Source: Eudromia elegans
Lineage: Eukaryota; Chordata; Aves; Tinamiformes; Tinamidae
Reading direction: 5' to 3'
Length of the DNA: 64,000 nucleotides
Assembly: GCA_003342815.1 (NCBI GenBank)
Contig: PTEX01000012.1
Location: 2,775,761-2,839,760, forward strand
Shown one piece after another: positions 1-13,700 of the stretch. The notes under the pieces are model-generated. The model saw only the letters and a program-made list of their open reading frames with translations, was not told the origin of the DNA and made no database searches. The translations under genes and the position numbers were made by a program. Positions within the stretch are counted from its first letter, which is position 1. Each line of letters starts with the position of its first letter.

Positions 1-1675
1 ATATTTTTTGTCCAAGACTCATTCAATTTTTATTTCAAGGTATAACGAAAAAAGGGAGAGGCTGTCATTAAGTTGCAAGTGAAAAACATCCTGAAGAAGA
101 CTAAAAAAATTACATAGTGGGAAAAGGCTGATGGGGCTACCTTGCTACAGCCTGTAGAAGGCAAAGGCATCCTGCCTCAGGTCACACAGACTATCAGAAT
201 TCCTGACCACTGTTCTTGGGGAAAGCAAAAGAAACAATCACCAGGGTGCTAGTCTTCTTTAAAAAGAATGCTTTTATATGTATATATATGTATGTATATA
301 TGTTTGTATGTATATCCTCAGAAGTAAAATATGGTTCCTTAATCTTTTCAGGTTCTGATAATTTACTGAGTATTTTCAGAGTGGTAAAGGACATCTTTGC
401 TATTTCTCCTCTGCCCCTGAAAAGACAGATGCATAAGCCCAACTTGGGAAGCATTTTACTGCGAAAAGACTCAAGCAGGGAAGCACTCAGCTCTTCATCA
501 TCTTAAGTAATTTGGGGATTTATTTCAGGAGCACCGATTTGCCTTACAACAAGGTGCCTAAAAACAGATGCACATATGAGCATAAGGTCTTTAATAACTA
601 GACAGCGACCTCAAGTGTCCTTCTACCAACATTTCTAATATGCAAATATTAACCTTTTAAAAATGTGTTCTTGCAAAGATAACTAGGCTTAATTAAAATT
701 AGAATTCACAGACAATATAAAAAGAAACTATTAAGATAATTTAATCTAAACCTTATATAAAGGTGTTCTTGAAAATACTCTATTCACTTCTTCAGCTGTC
801 CAACAGTAAAAAAACCCAGCAGTAACAGAGTTGAGGGATTTCTAAGGAGTCCTCAAATCTGTATCTGAAAGATTATTCCTATCTTTGTCCCTTCACTTGT
901 CTGAAAAACCAAACAGCTATTTCTTAAGATGGCAAACCCCTGCTTTTTAAGCAGTGGCAAAAATCAACATCTCAACAACCATTTCAGAAACTATTAAATT
1001 TTCTTTAACTGCCAACATGATAGCTAATATCATCTGCTGGACAGTCCCAGAAATTCTTGCTATCAAAAGGAATGGTGGGAGAAACAAACGGGAAGAAAAG
1101 TTATCTGTACATGACAATGATCATTCACCCTTACACATCCCTTCCTGAGGAAAAAGGTCACTCGGTCATAACTCCTGTGATATGCAAGACCATTTGTGAG
1201 AAGTCCCAACTTTAACAGCCTGTGGTTACAAAATCCATTAACAGCTCAAACAGTGGGTTAAGAGATATGGGGAAACTGAGACTAAACAGAAAGCTAGTAG
1301 GGAGGAAGTAGGAACTATGGAAGAATAAAAGATGACAACTGAAAGCAGAAAGAAACACAAGGAAGCTACTGGAAATTACCGAAAGCAGAAACCTAAACAA
1401 CTCATCTTATTAAACACACACATCTGCCACTGCCAAACTAGAGAAATCTTTCAGAAATTCTTCCCAAGTGTAGAATTTGTGATGATGTGCAATTTAGTTT
1501 CATAGAACTGTCTCTGTTCTGCAGCAGCCAGATAGCTTCTCTAAGGATGGACAGATTATTAAAAGCACCCAAAGTGACATACTTCAGCAAATAGTCATCA
1601 TGTAGTTTTCACAGCTGAAAAAGTAAATTTACTTAGACCCAAGAGTTGCCCCACAAATACTTTTGAAAGTCTCAC
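1..1675 (-). other. ZFC3H1 intron 28, truncated by window edge
   Basis: AT-rich intron. None of the remaining conserved C-terminal exons is present. It holds a TATG/TA microsatellite near 268-317 and one cryptic, phase-compatible acceptor (1615-1616) that leads to an early stop, listed under findings. Confidence 0.8.
268..317. repeat. TA/TATG-rich microsatellite
   Basis: An irregular run of tatg, tata and tgta units in the last visible ZFC3H1 intron, readable as a simple repeat on either strand. Confidence 0.7.
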
Positions 1676-1786
1676 CAGTAGATCTGCCACAGATATGGGA
1701 TTTGCTGATTTACAATATCATCCGTGAGATGTTCTTTATAGAGGGGTGATGTAAATTCGATTGGCATTGGAACATTCAAAAGATAC
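1676..1786 (-). CDS. ZFC3H1: ZFC3H1 coding exon 28 (last in window)
   Basis: Residues 1708-1744 plus two bases. The acceptor is cttgtag|GTATCT and the donor TACTG|gtgaga. It encodes YLLNVPMPIEF and the conserved VNQQIPYLWQIY. The next exon should open with the rest of a cysteine codon and is not in the window. Confidence 0.95.
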
Positions 1787-4700
1787 CTACAAGAGAAAGA
1801 AAGTTGTGAATATTCACTACATGTAAGGAACAAAGAAAACACAGACATGAAGACTTTTCTGAAATATAATTCATAAAATGTACTAAAAATAAAAAAGAAG
1901 ATTCACCTATATTTCTTAAATTATAAAACTTAACTCTTTCCAAATATGTATTTTAAAGCATTTACTCATTTCTTCCATATGTATAAGGTTAAATCTTTCT
2001 TTAAATCTGATGCATCCTTTTTCCACATAAAAAGCATCAACTCCTAAGATAAACTTATCTACCAAAAAAATCAACTGTACTGCACCTAAATTAATTTTAG
2101 TACTGACAATGAACTTAGATGGAATAAAAATTAACAATGAACCTGGCATAAGCTTAAGTGAAGATGGTCTTTCTTTGAAGCTCTTCAAAGGCATTTACTT
2201 TTCTTTGGATATAGAAAACATTTTAGAACTTCAAGGAGTCTCTCAATTAGGTGCTAAGATTCAAGGGGAAATTCAGCAGACTGAAGATCAACCTGTGCCT
2301 CTTCAGCAGTAAGAGTCCCCTAATTAACAGCGTGGATGTATTTTGGGGACTTTTTTTTTCAAGCGCCTAGATATAGAATTTCAGGCACACACTGCCAGCC
2401 AACACTGTGGTATAGATAGAAATTTGTTAGCTATCCCCTAAACCCAGGCATTAAACTTGCTGGTTATTTAAGTTCTTATGTGTTAGAATTTTGTGTATTA
2501 CACAAACACCACCAAATCACAGTTGGCAAAAGCTTTAGTGAAACTTGCCAAGTTAAAAAATAAAGTCTCAAGAGTTCTAAAAGTCTCCCCTAAAAGAAAA
2601 CAACAAATCTAAACCTACCTTAAGAGATCCATGGGACTGTAGTATTCTTGATATGCATTCTCAAAGAAAGCTGCCACAAAATCTTGCAACAATGAAAGAA
2701 TACTGTCTGATCTTCCCTGTTTTTTAAATTGAAGAAAATTTAAAACAGACATCACATAAGATATCAACCTAAAGATGACAAGAACAATTTAAGCACCATA
2801 AGTACCAAGTGATGTCCCTATCTCTGCAGTGCTCCCTTGTCCTCATTCTCTCGAGAATGAAATCCAACTGGGTCGACTGGCAGAAAATAGCTGAACACAC
2901 ACTACAATCTCACTGTTAGGACTTTACATTATTCTTGCATAAGGCTCCCCTGTCAACACTGGACTAGAACCAATGATCTCTGGTCTAAATTTAAGATACT
3001 TAAAATATCTCTGTTTACCTCTAAAGAGTTCACAAAATTTGTGAATTCTAATTTTCATATCTATAAAAAGGAGTACTAGGCATTATAAAAGTATTACACA
3101 CGTTAATCTATTAGATAACTGCTTTGAAATCACAAGCTACAGCAAGTCAGAAAACTAATACAAAGGGTTCTGGGGTAAAGTATTACCTGGGAGATGAAGA
3201 ATTTACACATCTGATAAAAAATCTCTGCGTTCTGAGGATTCCTCTCAAATGCTGCAATCCACACTTCATAGGCACTGTCACTCTGCTCTATGTGCAAATA
3301 CAGGGAGGCCAAACTCTCCAAGAGCTGACAGTTGTTAGGGCAGAGTTCCAACAATGATCTACAAAGTTCTATAGCAGACTCCCACCTCAAATAAAAATAA
3401 AGGTAAGATTAAAGAAAATAGAGTTCAATGCTCTTAAGTGAAAAACTATGTTTAAAAACAAGTTACCTTTCAAGAAGCCTCAGCAAAGCTATCTTATTTC
3501 TGTAGAGAGGAAAGCAGACAGCTATTCTTTCATCAGTGTCAAGGCTTTCATCGGTACATGTTTTGATTGCATCTTAAAGAGAGGAAGAAAAAAAAGTCAA
3601 GCTCTTAAATCTCAAGTATTTTCCAACCTATTTGAAGGTGTAACATCAAAAATGTGCAATATGTAAGCATGCAAATTATTCTGATGAATACTGCTCTTGT
3701 AAGTTATGAAGGGGAGATGACAACCTTTGAAACCTTTATCAATACTTATTGCCACAGTGAGACAAAAAAAAAGTCTTCCAGAACTATCATCCAACACGTA
3801 TTTAAATCTATCCTACCAATATAGCGATAGAGCTATGTTACAGATAGGCACATAATCAATTTTATTTAAAGGTGTACTCCAGTATCTCCAGCAGAAGTGC
3901 CAAAAGCTGTCATCTCAGTAAAACTGCTAATACAGGCTATTTTGTTACTACGCTGGGAAGCAAGATAAAATTACCTAGTACTGAACACTGAATCTACCCT
4001 CAGAGTCTTTGTGTCCCGCACTACCATTTGCAGCAAAGACGTTTTCTCAGCAGCAATCCTCAAATGCTGCTCACTAATACACAGCAGGTGCTGGTCTTCA
4101 GGATGCCAATATGAAAAACTATCAGGCAACAGCAGAAGTCAACAGCTTTTCTCCCAACATTTCTCTTCACTACTTAAAAAATGTTTCTGTTTACTTGAAG
4201 TTTAACACACAAGCACACACTAATCTTGGAAAGAAACAGTTTTCCAACAGACATCTCAAAATGCACAAGGATAGGAAAAGGAACGGAATGGCAACAAAAT
4301 CCTGGCTTTGTGCTTTCTTAAAGTCCAAGACAATAAATCAAGTCATATTGTCACAAATAACTATCTCTAGTTTGACCAAAAATCTTATTTCAGGGGAAAA
4401 GCCACAACTGAGCCATAGGCACCACACACCAAGTTCCCCAAGCATCTCAAAACACAGGCTTTCCTCACTTTCATGTTCAAATCATGATAAAGTATTTACA
4501 GGATGAAACATAATGGCGTGAAGTATTCAGCAGCAACACACTTTGAATTGCAAAAGGTTGCAAGTATTTCTTGAATTGTAACATATGAGCAACATACTGA
4601 CTCATTTGCTTCCCTAAGCTTACCTTCAAACATAGCCAGCAGTGTATCAGGATGTGTCTTCACATCTTGAATCGTTTGCCAGGGTATTAAAACGGGCTCT

Positions 4701-7700
4701 TTGCTCATTATCCTCGAAGGACTGGCATTTGCTGGATCATAGAGCTTGACAGGGAGAACGCCAAATTCTACGAGGTGCACGTAAGCCAGCCAAGCCAGGC
4801 AGCGGTCACTCACAGTAAGGTGCTCCAACACAGTCTTCTCATGTGCTGATTTTAAAGCATTCTGTACAAGTTAACAAAAATCACAGAATTACATTCTAAT
4901 CATAAATTCTGTAAGATCTAAGAATGAGAAAAGCAATAATAAGTTTAAATATTCTAGGTATTTAACATTCAAAGACAGGAAATAAGCAATTCCCTAGAAG
5001 TATTTTTGAAAGTAGCGCGCTAACTATTAGCTACTCAGGTAGCTAACAGAAAACCAGGGAACAAAGAAAAAGGTGCATCCAAAGTTTATAATGGCATCAT
5101 ATTTTACAACAAAAGTCTCTAGCAGAATTTCTTCAGCAACTAAAGAGCTGAAGAAAGAGCTCTTTCAAAGCAGGAACTGTGGGAGGCATAGGCACCAAAA
5201 AGACAAAGACAGGAAGCCAGTTAACTTGGAGGTTACCTGCAGCAGTGCAAGTGCATTCTGATGCCTTCCTGTGAAGAGGCTTAAATGAACCCGGTAGAGA
5301 AGAGTCTCCAGCAGCTCAAAGGACGTAATATCCGAGTTTTCTTCTCCCCTTGACCCTTCCATTAGGAACTGTAGCATCCTCCCACACACATAGTCTTTTC
5401 CATCAAAGGAATTCTCTAGATTCAAAAACTAGAGAGAAATTTCATATTCATATTCAATTTCATTTCTGCCACCCTACAAACTATACTACTTTCCACACAA
5501 CAAATTTCCATATTAAGCCCCAAATTTCAGGTTAAACATCAGGCCAAATTTCAGATTATCAATCCTTAATCATCAAATACTTACAGTCACAGAAAATTAA
5601 GGTAAAACAAGGTATTTTTTCCAAGAGAAACCAAACCACCTCTTGTTCCCTAAACCTTTATTTAAGAACCAAAATCAAGATCTTGCATAAACATGAGGAA
5701 AAGCTGCAATTTCTGCAAACACCCTTCAAATAAAACTTTGAATTACTTCATTTTCGAAGTAACATCTGTGGTTTTCAGAAGACTAAGTGTTACTTAAATA
5801 AACCTTTCCCTTTCATACTTTTCCCATGGTACATGCAGAAATCCCAGGGCTTCTACAGCACTTAAAATACTCAAACATTTCACAGGTCTATTACGACTTA
5901 CTGTCCACCAGATCTGATAAGAAGGAGCATATTCCACTGCTGTTTCACACATTTCCTGCACCTCTTCCTTGGTTCCTCGTTTTGAAAAGAGTCTGAGGTA
6001 ATGACACCAAATCTCAGGATTTTCCTTGTTGTTTTCAAGGGCTCGAGCCAAAACATTTAAAGCAGAATCTAAGCATTCAGATGATGAGCTGTAAAAAGAA
6101 AAAGAAAAAAGGGGGAAAAACACTCACTGAATTACTCCACTACATGAGTAGTTTTGTTAAAAAGACTCATACAAGATGAAATACAAAAATGTATACTTGT
6201 AACTAAAAGGACAGTGACAGTCAGTCATCAGGTTAACATACGCTGTTCTTTACACCACAAATTCTCTAAAAAATATGAACTATTTGGCGTGAAAAGTTTT
6301 TCTCTTTTAAAAAGAAAAAGCCTCATTCAAAGGTGGTACTAATTCAATTAAGATGGGTAATATTTATCCCTAAGTAGAAGTCTCATTCTGAATCCGTATA
6401 AAGGGTCAGCTTGCATCATATTGACTCAAAAGCTCAAGTAAAAATATTTCAGAGTTAGTTAGGTAAATTAGATCATTTTTGTTAAAATTGAATTCATGTT
6501 CTACATTTGCCAAAATAAACCTTTATTCCAAGTTTATCTGCATGTCATATAGGTTTTCTTTGTTCCTAGGGTGCTACTTTTGGAGATAACTCATGATACC
6601 ACTCAAGTCATACAAGATTAGCTCAAACAGTCGACTACACTGCAAACCACATAGCTAACCCTTACTTTACAAAAATTTCCATAAAAGCACAGAAAGCTTG
6701 AGGCCACATATTTTCTAGAAAGACCTTTAGAAACAATGCCACATACACACTCAGAATGGAAAAAAATGGTGTTTCAAAACAAGACTAAAAATAACTCAAA
6801 CCTTTGTTTTCTCTTCTCTCAGTGCTGCACATTCAAAAGAAAAAAAAAAAAACCAAAAACTTAGAAGCCTAATAAAAGAAAATTTCTTTTTCCTAAAAGA
6901 AATCTAAAAGTAAAGAAAACCATAAAATAAGAAACCGAGTGCTCAGGTGGACAATTTCGACGTACAGCTATACAGCAGAATTAATTAACAAATCCTATGG
7001 ATACAAGTTGTTTTAAACATTTCAACCACTCATACTGTAGAGGAGACAAACTAATTTAAGTTTGTTGATCTACTGCTTTATCACCGGAACTAAAATATTC
7101 CACCGTAATTTTGGAAATCCATAAGACTGTGCTCTTTTCAAACTCAAACAATGATTGCTCCCAAGCTACTTTCCATCAGCTTCCATTCTGAATCAAAATC
7201 TACCTAAAGATGAACTGCTAGTGCAATTTATTACTCAAGCACCACACTTCACAGAGTAGAAAATTTATTTTAATCTGCTTTAAGTGATAAACTGTTGTTT
7301 TGTCAACTGAATTTCTTTTACATTAAAAAAAATTGATTATAGTACCCTTAGTAGAGGGAAAAAAAGTAAATCTAAAAATGCCAAAGACTTACCCTTCATT
7401 TTGATTTAAGTATTTGTATGCAAGTTTAATCCAAAGTTGTACATCACAGGGGTTTTCTTGAACACTTGCCTCCAAGTTGGAAATGTCATCAGTCTCACTT
7501 GTAAAATATCGAACATCATCTGGAGTCACCACAGTATCAAGAGTTGGAACCTTTGCTTTATGTTCTGTGGGGTGAGCTGCAAATAAAAGGTTCATTTTCA
7601 AAATGTAAATGGCCTGTCATGTTAGAACTCTTTTTCCAGATTGCCAGTAGTCTTCAACCACAGTGTAATATAGTTATTTCTGCACCATCTAAAATTGTGT

Positions 7701-10700
7701 ATTGCACAGAAAACTAGATACAGTCCCAAAATGAGGGCAAGAAATAGCAAAAAGCTACTTTTATCAAAGCACACCAAAGGCAGTTCATTGGGCAACACTA
7801 AGTAGACAGATCTGACAAAAAGTTTATTTGCTGCAATTATGAGCCTCTCAAAATCCTTCTTTACAGGATTTGCAGGCAGAACCTAAAGCTCTCACCTGCA
7901 TGAGTCATAAGCAAAACCGCATGACGCTCAAAGCAACATTCAAAACTTCAAATTCTAAAACAGCTTTTTTCCAAATTTTAACTCTATCCGATGTAAACTG
8001 ACTGAACACATAGAATTTGAACCACTTATTTGAACCACTTATTATGGTTCTGAAACATCAACTAGGTCTGCAAAGCTGAAACACTCTTGGGAATGGTTCC
8101 CTATGCTCCTTTCAAGAACGTGTCAATAAAAATTCCATCTAAACTTCTAATGCATTCTGTTAGCATATATTAGAGGATATGTAATTTCTTTAGAATGGAA
8201 TAGGGCCAAAACTGCACTTAAAAAGCAAAAGCAAAGGGAAGTTTGTGTGCATGAAGTAAGAAGCAGAAAATAAACAAAACAAATTTTCATTGAAAGAACA
8301 CTTTACAAGTTACAGGTTGAGAAAAGGTAGGTGGTTATTTTGTCTTTGTATGCTTCTGGATTACCATATTTAATAGGTCCAAGGAATTGTTCCTCCTCAC
8401 TGCTGCTACTCTCTAACGGAGGTTTTCTCCAGTACTTTGGCCTCCATTTCCTCTTATCTTTCCACGTTGTAAAGGGAGGTGCTGTAAAGGACCAAAGCAG
8501 TACAAGTTACCTTTCACTTTCCTGTACTCAAGACTATGACTTTTTTCTGATAATAACATAGACAAAAACATTCTTTGAGCACTACAGAAGAACATAAGTT
8601 TCATATGACTCAAAAACATGCACTTAACCTCAACAAGTTTAAATGCATATTTTTCATGTACATAATGTGTATCTTTTTTTACACAGGGCTCAAATTACCA
8701 CATTACTTGAACAAAACTGCTGTCCTTAATTTACCATAAATACAATTTACTACACTGAAACAAAACAAAAAACAAAAAAATGAATATTCTTAGGTTATGA
8801 ACTCCTTAGAGTATCTATATAAATAAAAACCCTCTGTTTGTATTGTATTTAGTGTATGAAGAAAGTTACTTACTATGACCTTTACTCTCATTGACATTGC
8901 TAGCCAGAAGAACAGCCATCTGATCCACTGACATTCGATCTCTGTTTATACCAAAAAGCTTTTCAACATATTTTTCTGAAATAAGAAAATATGTATCTTG
9001 AACACATAAATGAAAGCAGGTAAATCAAGAGCAATTTAACCACTCAGGCCTCATTAGTGTATTTTAAATGCTTTAAGCAGCATGGTAGCTTCACATCCTA
9101 AACTACAAAAATCAAAAAAGTGAACAAGGTATGTTAGGCAATTTGCCTATACCCCAAAAGCATTATTACATAATTCCAACTTTACCAAAAAAATCAGTTC
9201 CATGGTCACAGAATGCAGAGAAGATAAGATCCCATCCCCGTTCCCTCACACAGACCCAAATCCCTTATTCTGAAAGCCACACTGGAGATACATCTTCTTT
9301 TTAGTAGTATGTTACACACTACATGATATTAGTCATTAAAATCCTTGATCCCAAACCTTTTAGGAAAGCCATTCCCTCCAGATATCAATCCTGGAAACAA
9401 AAAGTGAGCAAAGTACTCTTTAAAAACCTGTTGCAGTGCTGATTTCATCATCAGTGCTTCTTTCTGAACAACCGATCAGTTCTAAATTGTAAGACAGAAT
9501 ATCTTGAAACAGTTGCTTTCGGTTAAGAGTGCAATCTTTCATGTGCTGCCTAAAATAAACAAGCAAATGAAATATTAAAATCATGGTAACAATTTTAAAA
9601 GGTCTGTAAATACAAAGTTGCTTAAGCCTGCTACTAACATGTATGAAAAAGAAAATGATCATTGAAAGCAACATAGCTTGCTCTGAAATTTCTGACAAAG
9701 ATTTGTAGGTCTTCTCTAAACTCAGGTTTCCATCACTAACTAATGGTAGTCCTCCTTATTTCAGTACAGTCCTATTCTTTAAAATAAACCTTTACTTTCC
9801 AAAATATCTTGTTTTGTACTGATGCAACACACCATAACTATATTTGAAACAGAAAAGTCTAAAAAAAACCACCACACTGTTTCAAGGATTCAAAGTTTGA
9901 TTTGATATAGCTAGAGCTGATTCAAAAACTCTAACACAAAGAGGAGCAAAAGAGAAATGAAGTTTGTTTCTACTGTATTGTTTCAACAGTTAGAAATTTC
10001 CAAATTGAGACTAATTCACATCCATCTGTTCTCATATGAACTTTTTAAAATACATTAGACTTTGTTCTTCAGCAAAATATTTTTAAATCTCACTTATTTT
10101 ATTTATTTTGCTTAGGAATATGAGATACATTCATATAGTGCTTTGCAGTACTGACTACTCACTACCTTTTGTTCTATTACAAGTCTGCAGTTACACTGAA
10201 GCTATAAAGCAAGAGGAGTACACTCTAAATTGCCAAGTACTGAGAGTACTCTCTAACAGTCTCCACTTAAAAAAAATTAAAATGTATAATGAATATATAA
10301 ATATGACATACACACACACACATATAAAGGGCTTGCTTCAGAGCCCAGCTGCAAAATTCTCTCCCTCCCAATTAAGCATCTGCAGCAAGGTACGAGCACT
10401 TTAAAGTTACTTCTCTAGAACCTGTCCACAGGCTCACAAACCCAAACCTTTCAAAGAAATGAAGAACATGTTTATTGGTCTGCAAACCAAATTTCTACCA
10501 CAAATATTTGTATCGGGTGAACAAATCAAACACAACTCACCATTGACAGTCATCATCATTACATGTGCCCGTTAAATCAAAACGGCAGAAACACTGTTTT
10601 GGCTCAATCATATTGCTATGAGTTACAGAACTGAGGTATAGTTTTTCCTTGGTTCGAAAATATGGACTAAACCTAAAATTAAATAGTCAATTATTATGAC

Positions 10701-13700
10701 AAAGCATACAAACCATCAGTTTTATTAAATTAAGCGTCAAAAACATATTGTTGATATGTCATTAGTACCAAGTCTCATTGTTTCCCAAACTGTATTGCAA
10801 TAAAAAACACTGCTGACCTTTGAAAGGGAGAAGAAAAGGTGGGAGAGAGGGGAAGGAGAGAGGGAGGAAGAAAACAGTATTTTTCAGTTTACAGATTCTG
10901 CTCTATTACCTTGTTCTCCCTTAAAAAAAAAAAAAAAAAAAATTGAGTAGAAAGATACTTGTTCAAAATCTGAAGCTCAAGTTTAACATTGCAAATTCAA
11001 GACCTCCTAGTTCCTCCAGGAAGCAAGCTTTTGCATAATCCACATTAAACACATAGCTTGTTTTCAGATGTTTAACCACTGCTGCTGAATTCAGTTATTG
11101 AAGAGAGCAATCCAGTTACAAGGATTTGTTTCAGGATAGTCAAGTTTCTCATTAGAATTTATCTTAGTATCAAGACTTGGAAAAAAAGAGTTTGAAGACT
11201 TTGAAAAAACTATCACACATACATAGAGAGAAAAAGGGTCGTTATAAGTCTCATACCTGTAGGATTTAAATACTAGAAGGGGACTATGATATGGTCCAAA
11301 CGGAAATGGCTTCATTTCTGTTTGTTTGGTTTGCAATGTAACAAAATCCATATCCACTGAGATTTCCTAGGAAGCAGAAGAAAAAGATAAATAGCAATCA
11401 CAGTAACACTCAACTAAAGAAAAAAAAAAAACCCCAAAACACACACCGCACACATGCTTACCTGACCACACAGTGGGTCTTCCTTAGGCATTACAAAGGC
11501 AGTACTTTTCAGTAGCAGCTCTTTCAAGCTGTCAGCTTTAGCATAAAGTTTTTTCAATTCCTCTATGTTCAACCCAAGGAAAAGCTCAGGCTCCTCAGCT
11601 GCCTTTTTAGAAAGTTTATTCATAGTTTCCTGTTTTGGGGTGTCCATATGTTTAAGATTTGGTTTAGTAAAAGAATTAGATTCTCTGAAAGATCTCCTTC
11701 GTTCTCTGTTAGAATTAGACAAAACTTCATCATCAAAGTAATTTTCTTCACTGTCCAAAGATAATTTATCCTGTGTAAGATCATGAAGTGATGGCTGAGG
11801 TAATGCAAATTCAGATTCCTCTTCTACATGAGGGACCATATTTGATTGCTCCTTAGTTTGAAGTGCCCGAGCCTCTTTTAGCTTCTGAATTTTCAGAGCA
11901 TATTCATGTTCTAGCTGCTGTAATCGTTTCTTCTCTAGTGCAATCAGTTCTGCTGAATGCTTTTTTGGACTTGATGCAGGAGAATTCTCCAATTTCAACA
12001 TTTTGCTTGGCTGAAAAGAAAAAAAGTTCTCTGAATTTCGTCTTCCTATTTTCTGATCTAGTGAGAGGAGGTAAACTAGACAGAGGCAACATATTTTACT
12101 CAGTTTATCGGAGCATATTTTTGAACTCTTGCCAGAAGATTTCAATAAACAGCACAAAATCCACAAAGCTATTACTCCACTGGCACGTGTGCAGATCTAC
12201 ATCATGTAGATATTGTCTGAAGAACTTTGATCACATTTAAGAAGTGTGCATTACAAAATACGCAAGAAAGAAACTGACAAAAACATTTACATTGTTGTTC
12301 TACATTTTAATTTTGAAAAGAATGAAATTAGGATCAACTTAAGTGTCACTAATACTAAACAGTTTTAACATTGTGCTTGATGGCTACAGGCTAGAAAGTT
12401 ATGTCCCTTCTTCACAGAAATACAACTTCTCTTATTATCAATCTATTTATGGCATTCCTAGAAAGGGAATGGCAGCTTTGAGCAGTTTTCTTATTTAAAT
12501 GCTTCATGTTTTTTCTGTTCAATTATTAAAAAAAATATGGAACAAAGATTAAGATTCTTACAGGGCCTTGGGAAGGTCTCGTTCCCCACTTGTCTGAAAT
12601 ACCATTTGAACTACATCTCCTAACTAAAATTGCCACTGCTTTTCAAGCATAGCATGGTTTAAGAGTGTGCAGCAGACTTACTCCAAGATGATCCTGCTCC
12701 AGTTTTCGTTTCCCAATTTCCTTACTTGCTACAGCTTTCGCTCGAGCAAGTTCTTCCCCATACTTTAATGCCAAAGCTTTTTTTACTGTAACACGTTGCT
12801 GCACTTTATGAATCTGAGAAGAAAAAAAAAATAATAGTAAGATGCAACTTTCAGGTATCATCATGTAATAATATGTAATAAATAAAGACATAGGAATTGA
12901 ATTACTCAATAACCCAAAGAAACCCTAGTTGCCCCTCAAATCAAAGTTTCCATTCCAACATTTCTAGCTAAAGAACACAAAGATTGCAAAATTGAAGTTA
13001 CTTGTTCCTGAAGTTTCTTGAGAAACATCTTATTAGCATTTAGGATCTTCTCTGTTGCTTGTAGCTGTTCAGCCAGCTTGTTAATCTTATTTTCAGCAAT
13101 TCTAACATTTTCTCTCTTCTTTGCTTCTTGCTGCAACAAGTGTTTCAAGACAGATTCATCCTTCATCAAAAGGAGTCTAAAAACCAGAAAAAAAGTAACA
13201 AACTTTCACAGTGAACCTCACGACTACCACTGCTTACCCCAAATCCTCCTTATCTAAGGAGGAAGCTCATTTTCACCTATCAAACAAAACTAACTTTGTC
13301 AAGACATTCTTAATATCTACAAGATAGTAGATGTTGACAGTATACACAACTTCAGAAACCAACTTCAGCCACTCAGTATAAATCAGGTGAAAATGTTTCA
13401 ACTGTAAGCGCAAGCAGAGGATAAGCTAGTGGCATATCTCTAGTGTTGGGCTTAGCTTTACAGCATTCCACAATCTACCTGGTTTACTCTAAGAAACAAC
13501 CCGATTCATTCCTAGGGTACACACACACCCCAGATGACTGCAAGCCATTATTACAAGGCCATGGCAGCAGTGTTTAAACATGCATCAAAATGAATAAGAC
13601 AAAAGACTCAAGAGGAAATGTGGTGGATAAAAGCAGGGAAAAATCTGTGCTTCACTTTTCTCCAAAAAACAATTTGTTCACAACTCCACACGACAATACG

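Noticed and set aside
1441-1610. Minus-strand open frame that might be the next ZFC3H1 exon
   Set aside because: It does not align with the expected C-terminal sequence after IYC, and the phase-compatible reading from the acceptor stops after ten codons.
4111-4506. 131-codon plus-strand frame inside ZFC3H1 intron 24
   Set aside because: Random composition, no splice or promoter context, antisense to the gene.
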